NCBI GenBank assembly: GCA_017621755.1
Contig: JAGASL010000041.1
Span: 1 to 64,000 of the forward strand
Length of the DNA stretch: 64,000 bases
From: Clostridia bacterium
GTDB taxonomy: Bacteria; Bacillota; Clostridia; Oscillospirales; CAG-272
Direction of reading: 5' to 3'
Part shown: in pieces, positions 1-7,868 of the stretch
Position numbering within the stretch: position 1 is the first letter of the stretch
How the letters are laid out: each line of letters begins with the position of its first letter
Notes under the pieces: generated by a model
The model's database searches: none
Told to the model about the DNA's origin: nothing
The model's input: only the letters and a program-made list of their open reading frames with translations
Translations under genes and position numbers: made by a program

Positions 1-1101
1 AAGAAGTGAGAAGATTTCCAGACTGTCAATGAACTTATGTGCTTCCGCCTGCCCGCCTTTGATTTCAAACGTGAAAATGGAACCGCCGCCGTTCGGGAAG
101 TATTTCTGATACAGTGCATGATCAGGATGGTCGGCAAGGGAGGGATGGTTGACCTTTTCCACCTGCGGATGATTTCTAAGGAATTCAACGACCTTCTTCG
201 TGTTCTCGGCGTGCCGTTCCAGGCGCAGCGACAGGGTTTCTATACCCTGCAGTAGCAGGAACGCCGCAAAGGGAGAGATGGATGCGCCCGTATCACGGAG
301 CAGGATCGCACGGATGTAGGTAACAAATGCCGCAGGACCAACAGCCTTGACAAAAGAAACGCCGTGATAGCTGGGGTTGGGATCGGCAATGGCAGGATAC
401 TTGCCGCTTGCTGCCCAGTCAAATTTACCGGAGTCAACAATGATGCCACCGAGCGTTGTACCGTGACCGCCGAGGAACTTTGTTGCGGAATGGACGACGA
501 TATCTGCGCCGTGTTCGATCGGACGGATAAGATACGGTGTACCGAAGGTATTATCTACTACGAGAGGCAGTTCGTGCTTATGTGCAAGCTCAGCCAGTGC
601 GTCAATGTCGGGAATGTCGCTGTTAGGGTTGCCAAGGGTCTCGATGTATATCGCTCTGGTATTCTCCTGAATCGCCGCCTCAACTTCGGCAAGGTCGTGA
701 ATGTTTACAAAGCTTGCGGTAATACCGAAGTTCGGGAGGGTATGTGCCAGCAGGTTATAGCTGCCGCCGTAGATGGTCTTCTGTGCCACAAAGTGACCGC
801 CATTTTGACCGAGCGCCTCAAGAGTATAGGTAATTGCCGCCGCACCCGAGGCGAGAGCCAAAGCCGCTACACCGCCCTCAAGTGCTGCCACACGCTGTTC
901 TAAAACATCCTGTGTAGAATTGGTAAGTCTGCCATAGATATTTCCGGCATCGGAAAGGCCAAAACGTGCCGCTGCATGAGCGGAGTTGTGGAACACATAC
1001 GAAGTGGTTGCGTAGATCGGTACTGCACGGGCATCGGTTGCAGGATCGGGATTTTCCTGACCCACATGGAGCTGTAAAGTTTCAAATTTGTAGTTAGACA
1101 T
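1..1101 (-). CDS. metY: O-acetylhomoserine aminocarboxypropyltransferase (sulfhydrylase), 3' end cut by window edge
   Basis: A PLP enzyme of the Cys/Met metabolism family, which condenses O-acetyl-L-homoserine with sulfide (or methanethiol) to make homocysteine or methionine in the cytosol. The visible 367 residues start MSNYKFETLQLHVGQENPDP, typical of this family, and contain the PLP-lysine motif HSATKFLGGHG. About 60 C-terminal residues should lie beyond the left edge, judged from the usual length near 430. The start is the ATG at 1101, preceded by GAAAGGAAATAACGATT. It lies downstream of a leader peptide and terminator (1224-1424), which suggests transcription attenuation by Met and/or Cys supply. 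The family is secure; the preference for O-acetylhomoserine over cystathionine-type substrates is inferred from the N-terminal sequence. Confidence 0.9.
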   Translation of the reverse strand, partial: MSNYKFETLQLHVGQENPDPATDARAVPIYATTSYVFHNSAHAAARFGLSDAGNIYGRLTNSTQDVLEQRVAALEGGVAALALASGAAAITYTLEALGQNGGHFVAQKTIYGGSYNLLAHTLPNFGITASFVNIHDLAEVEAAIQENTRAIYIETLGNPNSDIPDIDALAELAHKHELPLVVDNTFGTPYLIRPIEHGADIVVHSATKFLGGHGTTLGGIIVDSGKFDWAASGKYPAIADPNPSYHGVSFVKAVGPAAFVTYIRAILLRDTGASISPFAAFLLLQGIETLSLRLERHAENTKKVVEFLRNHPQVEKVNHPSLADHPDHALYQKYFPNGGGSIFTFEIKGGQAEAHKFIDSLEIFSLL

Positions 1102-1223
1102 AATCGTTATTTCCTTTCGTGATTGAATGTTTGATGGTTATATACCCGGCACATTCGTCCGAAACGGAAATTTTCTCTGACGAGCTTTTCAAAATAGTTT
1201 TCCATGAGATTTTACCTGCCTTA

Positions 1224-1262
1224 CAAAAACATAAACCGGAAGACCCCGATAAAGTCTCCCGG
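1224..1262 (-). terminator. Intrinsic terminator inside the metY leader (attenuator)
   Basis: On the minus strand, arms at 1253-1262 and 1236-1245 form a 10-bp stem (CCGGGAGACU with GGUCUUCCGG, two G-U pairs) around a 7-nt loop, followed by a U-rich run (UUUAUGUUUUU). It lies between the leader peptide stop and the metY ribosome binding site, so it can only act as an attenuator of metY. Confidence 0.8.
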
Positions 1263-1289
1263 CTGTAAGCGATTGTGATTCCGCCAAAG

Positions 1290-1424
1290 TCAGGCGGTAC
1301 AAGGGTTTACTCCTTGAATGGAGAACACATCGGAAAAATGAGCGCAGTAAATCATACACATGCCGCAAGTCCACATGCACATCTCCATCATCATAGTATT
1401 GGTGATAGTGTACAGCTTTTTCAT
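1290..1424 (-). CDS. Met/Cys-rich leader peptide of metY (44 aa)
   Basis: A short reading frame with a strong Shine-Dalgarno (AGAAGGAGAACACGGTT before the ATG at 1424) and a start MKKLYTITNT. Residues 11-27 read MMMEMCMWTCGMCMIYC: 7 Met and 4 Cys in 17 positions. The whole peptide has 8 Met and 5 Cys in 44. The stop codon UGA falls in the loop of a small hairpin (CCGCC/GGCGG, 1281-1297), and a terminator follows at 1236-1262 before metY. Seen: the frame, RBS, residue content and terminator. Known: amino-acid operons use such runs of codons for attenuation. Inferred: ribosome stalling at Met or Cys codons when charged tRNA is low would favour read-through into metY. No obvious antiterminator could be assigned by eye. 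Confidence 0.75.
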   Translation of the reverse strand: MKKLYTITNTMMMEMCMWTCGMCMIYCAHFSDVFSIQGVNPCTA

Positions 1425-1473
1425 AACCGTGTTCTCCTTCTTCTTTTATTCACCCATCAATCAGGTTGGTAAT

Positions 1474-1502
1474 AGGATATCACAAATCACCTACTTTGTC
1501 AA
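1474..1502 (-). promoter_or_regulatory. Promoter of the leader-metY transcript with overlapping inverted repeat
   Basis: Minus-strand -35 TTGACA at 1497-1502, 17-bp spacer, and extended -10 TGATATCCT with the hexamer at 1474-1479. The -35 box is embedded in an inverted repeat at 1489-1507 (ACCTA-9 nt-TAGGT, extendable to 8-bp arms with one mismatch). That places a likely repressor operator over the promoter. The regulator is unknown; an Rrf2/CymR-type sulfur regulator is a guess from the pathway. Confidence 0.65.
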
Positions 1503-1604
1503 TAGGTAATTTAAAAATTTTACTTTTCTTTTTTCACACAAGATTTTGACATTATAATTTTAGTGTTAAAACCGGATTCAATAAGTTTGTAGTTGCACGA
1601 AAAT

Positions 1605-1634
1605 ACCGCCCGAAGGATTTCTCCCACGGGCGGT
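1605..1634 (-). terminator. Terminator of the DUF6061-like gene
   Basis: Perfect 8-bp arms ACCGCCCG (1605-1612) and CGGGCGGT (1627-1634), followed on the minus strand by ATTTTC. It lies just past the stop codon at 1642. Confidence 0.7.
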
Positions 1635-1641
1635 GTGTCAG

Positions 1642-1890
1642 TTAGTAATCTAAAGATTTATATTCGGTTACAGTTTTCAAATAGGTTTCTGGATCACCGT
1701 TCAAAATAAGGTCGGCATACTCCAAAGGAGCGTTGTAAATCAGATAGTCCAGCTCTGACCGCTGATACATATTGTCGGCAACCTCGTTCTCAACGGCGAT
1801 AGTATCAATCGATATCATGCTACCATCGGTAAATTTCAGTTCAACACAGCAGTTATCGAAGTTATATTCGCAGGAAATCAGCTTTTTCAT
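1642..1890 (-). CDS. DUF6061-like small protein (82 aa)
   Basis: Start ATG at 1890 has GGAGGT eight bases upstream; longer upstream readings of this frame run through the preceding helix-turn-helix gene and are unlikely. The protein begins MKKLISCEYNFDNCCVELKF and carries TIAVENEVADNMYQRSELDY, a pattern I recall from short uncharacterised Clostridia proteins (DUF6061). It is acidic, soluble and has no signal peptide. No function is known. It lies 64 bp downstream of a short XRE-type gene, probably on the same transcript, so a role linked to that regulator is possible. The family match is from memory. Confidence 0.7.
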   Translation of the reverse strand: MKKLISCEYNFDNCCVELKFTDGSMISIDTIAVENEVADNMYQRSELDYLIYNAPLEYADLILNGDPETYLKTVTEYKSLDY

Positions 1891-1954
1891 AGGGTTTACC
1901 TCCAAAATTGTATTGTTTGGAAGTAATGTAAGCGTGGGTTTTGTGGTAGTATCT

Positions 1955-2089
1955 TTAAGTTTGGGAAACCCCGGTCTCCCACCGGGAGACCGATTGGCTG
2001 GAAACCCCAAGGATCTCGGCAACCCTTTCCTGCGTATAACCCTTTTCCTTGCGCAGAAGCTTGCAGGTTTCACCAAATTTCAGGTTCAC
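1955..2089 (-). CDS. Short XRE-family helix-turn-helix protein or truncated regulator (44 aa)
   Basis: GTG start at 2089 with GGTGGGGGTGACCT upstream. The peptide starts [20 protein letters not shown] and contains a complete Cro/C1 helix-turn-helix with recognition segment [13 protein letters not shown], but a stop codon follows four residues later. Family members normally continue into a fifth helix and an effector or dimerisation region, so this is either a stub left by a nonsense or frameshift change or a minimal DNA-binding peptide. The downstream DUF6061-like gene is close and co-directional. Codon bases encoding SVSRWETG make a perfect palindrome (CGGTCTCCC/GGGAGACCG), probably by chance. 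Confidence 0.6.
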   Translation of the reverse strand: MNLKFGETCKLLRKEKGYTQERVAEILGVSSQSVSRWETGVSQT

Positions 2090-2204
2090 AGGTCACCCCC
2101 ACCTTTCCGAAAAACTGCATTTTATATATGATAGCATAAGTGCTGCCCAAAATCCATATCACGTTTGTTGATAGCAACTCACGGGCATGGTGATTTTCAA
2201 GAAA

Positions 2205-2228
2205 GGCGTGGAGCGTAGGCTCCACGCC
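2205..2228 (-). terminator. Terminator of the protease/CvpA-like/InlB-repeat operon
   Basis: Perfect 10-bp arms GGCGTGGAGC (2205-2214) and GCTCCACGCC (2219-2228), followed on the minus strand by TTTCTTG, just after the stop at 2235. Confidence 0.75.
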
Positions 2229-2234
2229 AACCTA

Positions 2235-5200
2235 TTATGAAAGGGAAATCGCCAGCAGATAGGCGATCTGCTCACCGGCGAGTCTTTCGTTCGAGCCGGC
2301 AGGTGCAGCGGCGTAATAGCTGCGCAGCGTGGTGGCTACCAGCTCCTGCACCTCGGTGGCCATGTCACTAAATTCCACGGCAAAGGCCGAGGGGGCGTTG
2401 CCGGTGGCGGCAACCACGTCATCCAGCGTGTTCATGCAGCTTTGCGAGATGGCAAGACAGTCCAGCATGTGCGTGATCTCCTGCTCGGTGGGGCGGTAAT
2501 CGCCACCCTTGTACAGAATGCCGTCTAAGTATTCGTGCAGGGCGATGAAGGCATCCGGCTCGGTCTCCACGAACAGGGCCTCCTGCGTATGGCTGTCGTC
2601 CTCCTTCGCCTTGATCTCGCCAATATAGGCAAACAGGTTCTCCGTATAGGTCTCTATGGTGAAGAGGTAGAGTGCCTCGGCTGCCTCGTCACCCTCGTAC
2701 AGGCCGGAAAGGTAGGCCTCGAATACGTCCTGCAGCATCTCGGCGTTTGCTTCGTTGTGGTTTTGGTAAATATTACGGAACTTGGCCTCGGTGGTGTTAT
2801 CCACGTATCCGTCACCATGGTAGTGGATCGAAACGGTGATCGGCTTGGCGTAGCAGACGTAGCTTGCACCGTCAGCCATAGGGCCAAAGGGCTTGTTTTC
2901 ACCAACCACCTGAATGGTCAGCTCGTCGTCAAATACGGCAGGGGCATTGGGCTTTACGACCAAGGCATCATTTTCGATGCTCAGATAGGTGCCCTCCTTC
3001 AGCGAAAGAGAGACACGGAAGCCATGCGCCTCATTCTTTAGTGAGGTGGTGCCAACGTTCTGCCCCTTTGCAGAATAGGTGATCACATCATAGATGCCGT
3101 GCTCATCTAAGCTCGTGTGCTGCTCGGTAATATCAAGCAGCTTGCTCGCCTCGCCCGATTGGTAAGCCAGCATGACGTAGGCATCGGTAAAGCCGTAGCG
3201 GCCAAGCGATATATCGCCCTGCCAGAAGGTGGTCTTTTCTTGAATAAAGAAGAACTGGCAGAGGCCGGTGAAGGATCCGCGCAGACCGCGTGCCCAATAA
3301 CCGGCGGCTACGCCGGTGGCGGCAGCATCCGTCCAGGTCAGGCCAAGGATGCCGGCTGCCTCGGTATAGGCACCAAACTCGGTCTCAAAGCCAAGGCGCA
3401 GCCAGCTGCTGAAGCCGATCAGCGAAACGTAAGAGCTGGATTGCAGGCTTGCTCGTATACCGGCTTTACCGTGCAAGTACAGGTTTTCAGCATCCGATTG
3501 GCCGCTCTTGACGCTATACGGCGTAATACTTCCATCCGCGCTCCGGCGAAAGCCGGTGGTGCTGCTGGTGGTAGAGATAGCGGTGTAGGATATCGAGGCG
3601 TTCAGCTCAAGCTCCAGGTTGATGGCAAGCTCGGCGTTAAAGGTGATCAGCCCTAATGCGACCCGGAAGGCGGGCAGCTTGATCAGCTTTTCGTTATCGC
3701 TGCCGCTCCACTGCTTTTCCTCCAGCACGCGCTTGATGCTATCCATGCTGTCGGTCAGCCGCTTCACGTCCTTGAGCGAATCGGCGATCTTGGCTTCGAT
3801 CTCGGCTTTCATATCGGGGCTTTCGTCCAGCTCGCCGCGCAGGCCGGCCTCCCAGCCCAGGCGCTGGCTTTCGTGCGTGGTCAGGGCGATATCAAAGGTG
3901 TCAATGCCGTAGGTAACCGTCCAACCAAAGATCTGCGTTTGCAGCATGGCGATATTGGCGCGCACCGAGAGTCGAATGCTCTCTGCAAATTCAAGGGCAA
4001 GGTAATAGTAGATGCCGGGCTTGATCTCTACGTTGATCGAGGCCTTGAGCTCTAGGGTCAGCGTATCCCCGGCTACGGTGATCGCGGGCTCCAGCTTCAG
4101 CATCTCGATCAGCTTTTTCAAGCTCATGGAGGAAACGTCGTAGCCACTTTCCTCCATATAATCGTGAATGCCGAGGTACGAGGCGGCCAGATAGGCCTGC
4201 ACGCTTTCGTTAGCAAGGAACTGCTGCTCGATCCTTGCCAGCGCTTCGTCGGTGATCGCTAGATCGGTATCCTTTTCCAGATCGATGGAAACGTTCTGGT
4301 AGATATCCAGCTCCTCAAAAATGTTCTCAAGGTTCGGCGCCGTCAGCAAAACGAACCAGCCGTCCGCCTCTCGCCGTATGGCCGCAACCTCGCCATACAA
4401 CGTGTCAAGGTCGTCTGTCTCGTCCTCGTCAATGCGAACGGTGGCACCAATGCCGCCGTTTTCGTACCCATCAAAGCAGGTAAGCGAGGCAATGCGGAAG
4501 CCGATCTCCTCTCCCTCGGGCACCACGGCCAGCAGCTCGCCCGGTGAGAGGGTAAGCAGCCCCGTCTTGTAAACAACGGTCTCGTGGTTTTCCTCTTCAA
4601 TGGTAAAGGAAAGCTCGTTTTCCTCCTCGGGCAGAGCGGTAAAGCTGACGTCCTCTGCCTCGTCGGGCAGGGTGGCGGTGTAGGTGGTGCCGCCCTCATA
4701 GGGGGAGGCCGGGGTCACGGTATAGGTGCCGTCACCGTTATCTGTGACGGTAAAATCAATGCTCAGTCGATCAGCAGCCTGTGCCTTTTCCTCCTCTGTC
4801 AGGTCAGCGCTTGCGAAAAAGGCATCGGCGATCACCAGGTTGTCTTGAATGTAGGAAAGGGCGTTTTCCTTGTCAGAGGAAAGGGTGAAGGTAAAGCCTT
4901 GGTTGCAGTCAAGCAGCTCATTCAGGCTTTCATAGCTGCTGCCAGCCTTCTCTGGCACGGGGGAAAAGGCTACGTACAGGCGCCTGTCCTCGGCCACCGT
5001 GAAGGAAAAGACGGGGCTGATGCTGAGCAGGGTGTGCGTCTCGTCATACCAGCCAGAGAAGAGATAGCCCTCTCTCGGTGTGGCCACCAGGTCAAGCTGC
5101 TGACCAATGGGGTATACGCCGCTTGGCAGATTAACAGAGCCGCCCGGCGCTACGTCAAGGATGATATCGCATTCCGTGCCGGTGCCGGCAGCGGAAAGGC

Positions 5201-5315
5201 GGGTCAAAAAGGCATCCTCGTCAAAGGAGCTGATGGTAGGTGCCACCACGGAAAACAGGATCACGACCGAAAGAATGACCGAGATGGCCGAAAGAAATGA
5301 TCTTAAAAATTTCAT
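2235..5315 (-). CDS. Large secreted protein with InlB-type B-repeat (1026 aa)
   Basis: Start ATG at 5315 has AGGAGGAGACGT upstream. Residues 1-30 form a signal peptide (MKFLRSFLSAISVILSVVIL, then VAPTISSF). Residues about 45-125 contain a divergent InlB B-repeat/Listeria-Bacteroides type module, seen in SGWYDETH and LYVAFSP. The rest is rich in beta-strand-like, acidic, low-Cys sequence and I recognise no catalytic motif. There is no LPXTG anchor or terminal membrane helix, so it is probably released or bound non-covalently. It is last in an operon, 11 bp after a CvpA-like membrane protein gene and behind an HtrA-like lipoprotein protease gene, so it may be a surface protein handled by them. 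Function unknown. Confidence 0.8.
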   Translation of the reverse strand: MKFLRSFLSAISVILSVVILFSVVAPTISSFDEDAFLTRLSAAGTGTECDIILDVAPGGSVNLPSGVYPIGQQLDLVATPREGYLFSGWYDETHTLLSISPVFSFTVAEDRRLYVAFSPVPEKAGSSYESLNELLDCNQGFTFTLSSDKENALSYIQDNLVIADAFFASADLTEEEKAQAADRLSIDFTVTDNGDGTYTVTPASPYEGGTTYTATLPDEAEDVSFTALPEEENELSFTIEEENHETVVYKTGLLTLSPGELLAVVPEGEEIGFRIASLTCFDGYENGGIGATVRIDEDETDDLDTLYGEVAAIRREADGWFVLLTAPNLENIFEELDIYQNVSIDLEKDTDLAITDEALARIEQQFLANESVQAYLAASYLGIHDYMEESGYDVSSMSLKKLIEMLKLEPAITVAGDTLTLELKASINVEIKPGIYYYLALEFAESIRLSVRANIAMLQTQIFGWTVTYGIDTFDIALTTHESQRLGWEAGLRGELDESPDMKAEIEAKIADSLKDVKRLTDSMDSIKRVLEEKQWSGSDNEKLIKLPAFRVALGLITFNAELAINLELELNASISYTAISTTSSTTGFRRSADGSITPYSVKSGQSDAENLYLHGKAGIRASLQSSSYVSLIGFSSWLRLGFETEFGAYTEAAGILGLTWTDAAATGVAAGYWARGLRGSFTGLCQFFFIQEKTTFWQGDISLGRYGFTDAYVMLAYQSGEASKLLDITEQHTSLDEHGIYDVITYSAKGQNVGTTSLKNEAHGFRVSLSLKEGTYLSIENDALVVKPNAPAVFDDELTIQVVGENKPFGPMADGASYVCYAKPITVSIHYHGDGYVDNTTEAKFRNIYQNHNEANAEMLQDVFEAYLSGLYEGDEAAEALYLFTIETYTENLFAYIGEIKAKEDDSHTQEALFVETEPDAFIALHEYLDGILYKGGDYRPTEQEITHMLDCLAISQSCMNTLDDVVAATGNAPSAFAVEFSDMATEVQELVATTLRSYYAAAPAGSNERLAGEQIAYLLAISLS

Positions 5316-5326
5316 ACGTCTCCTCC

Positions 5327-6676
5327 TTATGCCGCTTCGTCACTGATCAGGTTCAGCATGTTTTGCAGGAATATGGTAAAGGATTTGTAGGTCGTTTCGC
5401 CCGCCTCTACCTCGCGGTTCAGCTCGGCGATCGTCTCTTTGGAAATAAAGGTCTGTACGTCCTCATTCTGCATCAGAATGTCAAACAGCGTATCCGAAAG
5501 CTTGTGTGCCGGGTCAGAGACGTAAAGCGCATCCATTACCTCGCCCACAAAGCGTATGTTTTTGATCAGCACCTCGGCCATTGCCTCATCCTGGCTTTCG
5601 GCGCGGGTCAGGTTCTTGGCAAAATCGTTAAAGAAGTTGTTTTCGGCTAGGTGGCTGCCGGCGCGCAGTACGATGCGCAGGTCCTCCTCGATCTCGTCAT
5701 GCGTTTCAGAGGTATATGTTACGGCGAATACCTCTAAAATGTAGGCCGAGGTGGTATCATTCGTTTCCGGATGTAGGAAGATGCCCTCTTGCCCGGCGGC
5801 GTAGGCCTCAGCCTCGTGCTTGATGATATCAGCAATGGCGCCCACGATCAGCCCGTCTGCTGCCAGCGCCTCAAAGTCCTCTGCCATTGGCTCGTCTGAT
5901 ACCGTCCATGCCTCCATATGTACGTAAATGTGCGGCGCATGCTTGAGAACGGTGCGCAGCGTTTCACCGGCGTACAGCGTTTTTCCATCGATCTCTGTGC
6001 GTCCGCCCAGCTCAGCCGTGTGGCGCATCAGCCCGGCCAGGCCAAGCGCCTCGTAAAAGCGGGTGGCAGCCGCCTGCTCGTAGGGGGCTACCAGCTCCTC
6101 ATCGATCACGATCAGCTCCTCCCGCAGGGGGATCTCCTCGTCACAGGGCACCCGGGCGCAGTTGACCAGCGCCGTTCCGAAGGAGAGGGTGTAGAATACC
6201 GGCATCAGCAGCACAGCAGAAAGCAGCAGCCCGCCCACGGCACCCACCAGCGTAGCACCCGTGCGGCGCACGGCCGTGATGATGCGGTTAGACATTGGCC
6301 GATCCAGCAGGCGAAGCAGCAGCCGGTCAAGGATCGCCTTCAGCAGCCCGCGCATGACAAAATAGACCAGCACAAACACAATGGGGAAGAGAACGGACGA
6401 TGCAATAGCGGTAACAGAGCCCTCCAGTAGCCCGGTCAGGTAGGGGGAGGCTGCCAGCATCTCGCCGATCAGCGGTTGCTTTTCCAGTATTCCCTCTACG
6501 AACGCACCAAGCGTGGCAAATAGCCCAAAGCGCTGCAGCAGGTAGCAAATCACAAAGGCAAGTGGAATGGCCAGAAAGCGGCGAATACCCTTGGCCAGCG
6601 GTGAAAGCAGCGCCCGCAGCGCACAGCCGAGGGTAAAGACCAGCAAAAAGGTGAGGATGATAATTTGGTAGTTCAT
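5327..6676 (-). CDS. CvpA-like integral membrane protein (449 aa)
   Basis: The N-terminal 180 residues contain about four to five hydrophobic segments (for example IIILTFLLVFTLGCAL, FLAIPLAFVICYLL, SVLFPIVFVLVYFVM and LVGAVGGLLLSAVLLMPVFY), arranged as in the CvpA/colicin V production superfamily. The remaining 260 residues are hydrophilic and mainly helical, with no motif I know, and are probably extracytoplasmic or peripheral. The start ATG overlaps the stop of the upstream protease gene by 4 bp (6673-6676), indicating translational coupling. CvpA-like proteins often accompany envelope proteases. A function cannot be assigned from sequence; the CvpA comparison is by topology. Confidence 0.65.
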   Translation of the reverse strand: MNYQIIILTFLLVFTLGCALRALLSPLAKGIRRFLAIPLAFVICYLLQRFGLFATLGAFVEGILEKQPLIGEMLAASPYLTGLLEGSVTAIASSVLFPIVFVLVYFVMRGLLKAILDRLLLRLLDRPMSNRIITAVRRTGATLVGAVGGLLLSAVLLMPVFYTLSFGTALVNCARVPCDEEIPLREELIVIDEELVAPYEQAAATRFYEALGLAGLMRHTAELGGRTEIDGKTLYAGETLRTVLKHAPHIYVHMEAWTVSDEPMAEDFEALAADGLIVGAIADIIKHEAEAYAAGQEGIFLHPETNDTTSAYILEVFAVTYTSETHDEIEEDLRIVLRAGSHLAENNFFNDFAKNLTRAESQDEAMAEVLIKNIRFVGEVMDALYVSDPAHKLSDTLFDILMQNEDVQTFISKETIAELNREVEAGETTYKSFTIFLQNMLNLISDEAA

Positions 6677-7704
6677 GATGCCTCCTGTATAGAAAGGTGG
6701 TTGTAAAACGCATCGATCATGGTCAAATCGCTTGTCAGCTTTTTGCCCGCGCGGGAAACGGTAAAGGTCACACGGTCGCCGGGGGTGCAGGAAAGCAGCA
6801 GCTCACGCAGCGCACAGGCGCTGGTGGCAGCCTGCGTCACCCCACCGTTGATAGAAGCGGCAAGAATGATATCCCCCTCCTTCAACGCCACGTAGGCCGC
6901 GCTGCCCGGCTCAATGGCATGGGCGCGCACGCCGCTTGCCGTATCGGTCAGGGTAGCGCCAAGGGAAAGGGTGGGAAGGGCTGTGCCGCTTGGCGCGGCG
7001 AGAATGGCTTCTATCGGGGCGCGAAGATAGGCGACGGGTATGGCAAAGGAAAAGCCGCAAAGCGCCTCGCGCCCGCCGGCGTGCAGCAGGCCGACCAGCT
7101 GCCCTTCGCTGTCAAACAGGCCGCCGCCCGATGCGCCGTCGCCCAGCGTGATATCGCAGCGCAGCGAGGTCAGCGGTGTGGCAGCGCGATAAGGCAGGTC
7201 GTAAACGGTAAGCAGCTCCTGTGGCAGGCTGACGATGCCGGCCGCTGCGCAAAGCCCGTGGCCGCCGGGGGCGGCTAAGGCAATGACCGGGTCACCCATA
7301 GCGGGCAGGCTGTCGCGCAGCGTGGCTTGCGCGGCATTGGGGGGCGCGGGGGTCTCTAATACGGCCAGATCATGGGCGGCATCTACCCCCAGCAGGGTAG
7401 CGGAATAGGGCACTGCCGGATCTGCGGCAAAGCAAACAGAGATCGTCTCGGCTAGGCCAAGTGGCTCCTCGGCTACCACGTGGTAGTTGGTTAGCAGTAT
7501 GGCGCGTTCGTCACGCAGGGTGTAGATCACCGCGCTGCCAAGCTCGCGCACCCGCCCACCGGAAAAGGAAGCCTCTACCGTGGCCATGGCGCGCATCGTA
7601 TCAGCCGGGCTTGCCCCGGCTTCCCTTGGCGGCGCGCAGCCCGGTATAAGCAGCAGGGAAAGGCATAGTGCCGGTAAAAGCAGCAGGCATAGCAGCCGTT
7701 TCAT
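6673..7704 (-). CDS. HtrA/DegP-like lipoprotein serine protease (343 aa)
   Basis: Lipoprotein signal MKRLLCLLLLPALCLSLLLI with lipobox IPGC (lipidated Cys23). The trypsin-like domain shows the full triad: His75 in TNYHVV, Asp112 in HDLAVLE and Ser192 in GDGASGGGLF. A PDZ-like region occupies roughly residues 245-335 (SGVRAHAIEPGSAAYVALKE, GDIILA). It is expected to degrade or refold proteins at the outer face of the membrane. It is first in an operon with the CvpA-like and InlB-repeat genes, from a promoter at 7745-7773. Length fits a compact HtrA with one PDZ domain. It differs from usual HtrA by its lipid anchor rather than a transmembrane helix. Confidence 0.85.
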   Translation of the reverse strand: MKRLLCLLLLPALCLSLLLIPGCAPPREAGASPADTMRAMATVEASFSGGRVRELGSAVIYTLRDERAILLTNYHVVAEEPLGLAETISVCFAADPAVPYSATLLGVDAAHDLAVLETPAPPNAAQATLRDSLPAMGDPVIALAAPGGHGLCAAAGIVSLPQELLTVYDLPYRAATPLTSLRCDITLGDGASGGGLFDSEGQLVGLLHAGGREALCGFSFAIPVAYLRAPIEAILAAPSGTALPTLSLGATLTDTASGVRAHAIEPGSAAYVALKEGDIILAASINGGVTQAATSACALRELLLSCTPGDRVTFTVSRAGKKLTSDLTMIDAFYNHLSIQEAS

Positions 7705-7744
7705 GCGGCAGACCTCCTTGAAAAAGAGCTATATCATACTTTTT

Positions 7745-7773
7745 ATTATACTACACCTGTTCGATTTTGTAAA
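7745..7773 (-). promoter_or_regulatory. Promoter of the protease operon
   Basis: Minus-strand TTTACA at 7768-7773, 17-bp spacer, TATAAT at 7745-7750. Confidence 0.75.
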
Positions 7774-7811
7774 TAATTTTTGAAGAAAAAGCGGCGAAGG
7801 TGTAAAAAATC

Positions 7812-7840
7812 TTGTATTTTGCCCGGGGTTGTGGTATCAT
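7812..7840 (+). promoter_or_regulatory. Promoter of the EamA transporter gene
   Basis: TTGTAT at 7812-7817, 17-bp spacer, TATCAT at 7835-7840, about 30 bp before the start codon. Confidence 0.65.
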
Positions 7841-7868
7841 GTAGGAAAATCGAAAAAGGAACTTTTTT

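Noticed and set aside
1100..1500. SAM or T-box riboswitch before metY
   Set aside because: No SAM-I core, K-turn or T-box TGGN bulge is visible; the leader fits a peptide attenuator instead.
1965..1995. Perfect palindrome as an operator in the HTH stub
   Set aside because: It is formed by codons of the conserved SVSRWETG motif and is inside coding sequence, so chance is the simpler explanation.
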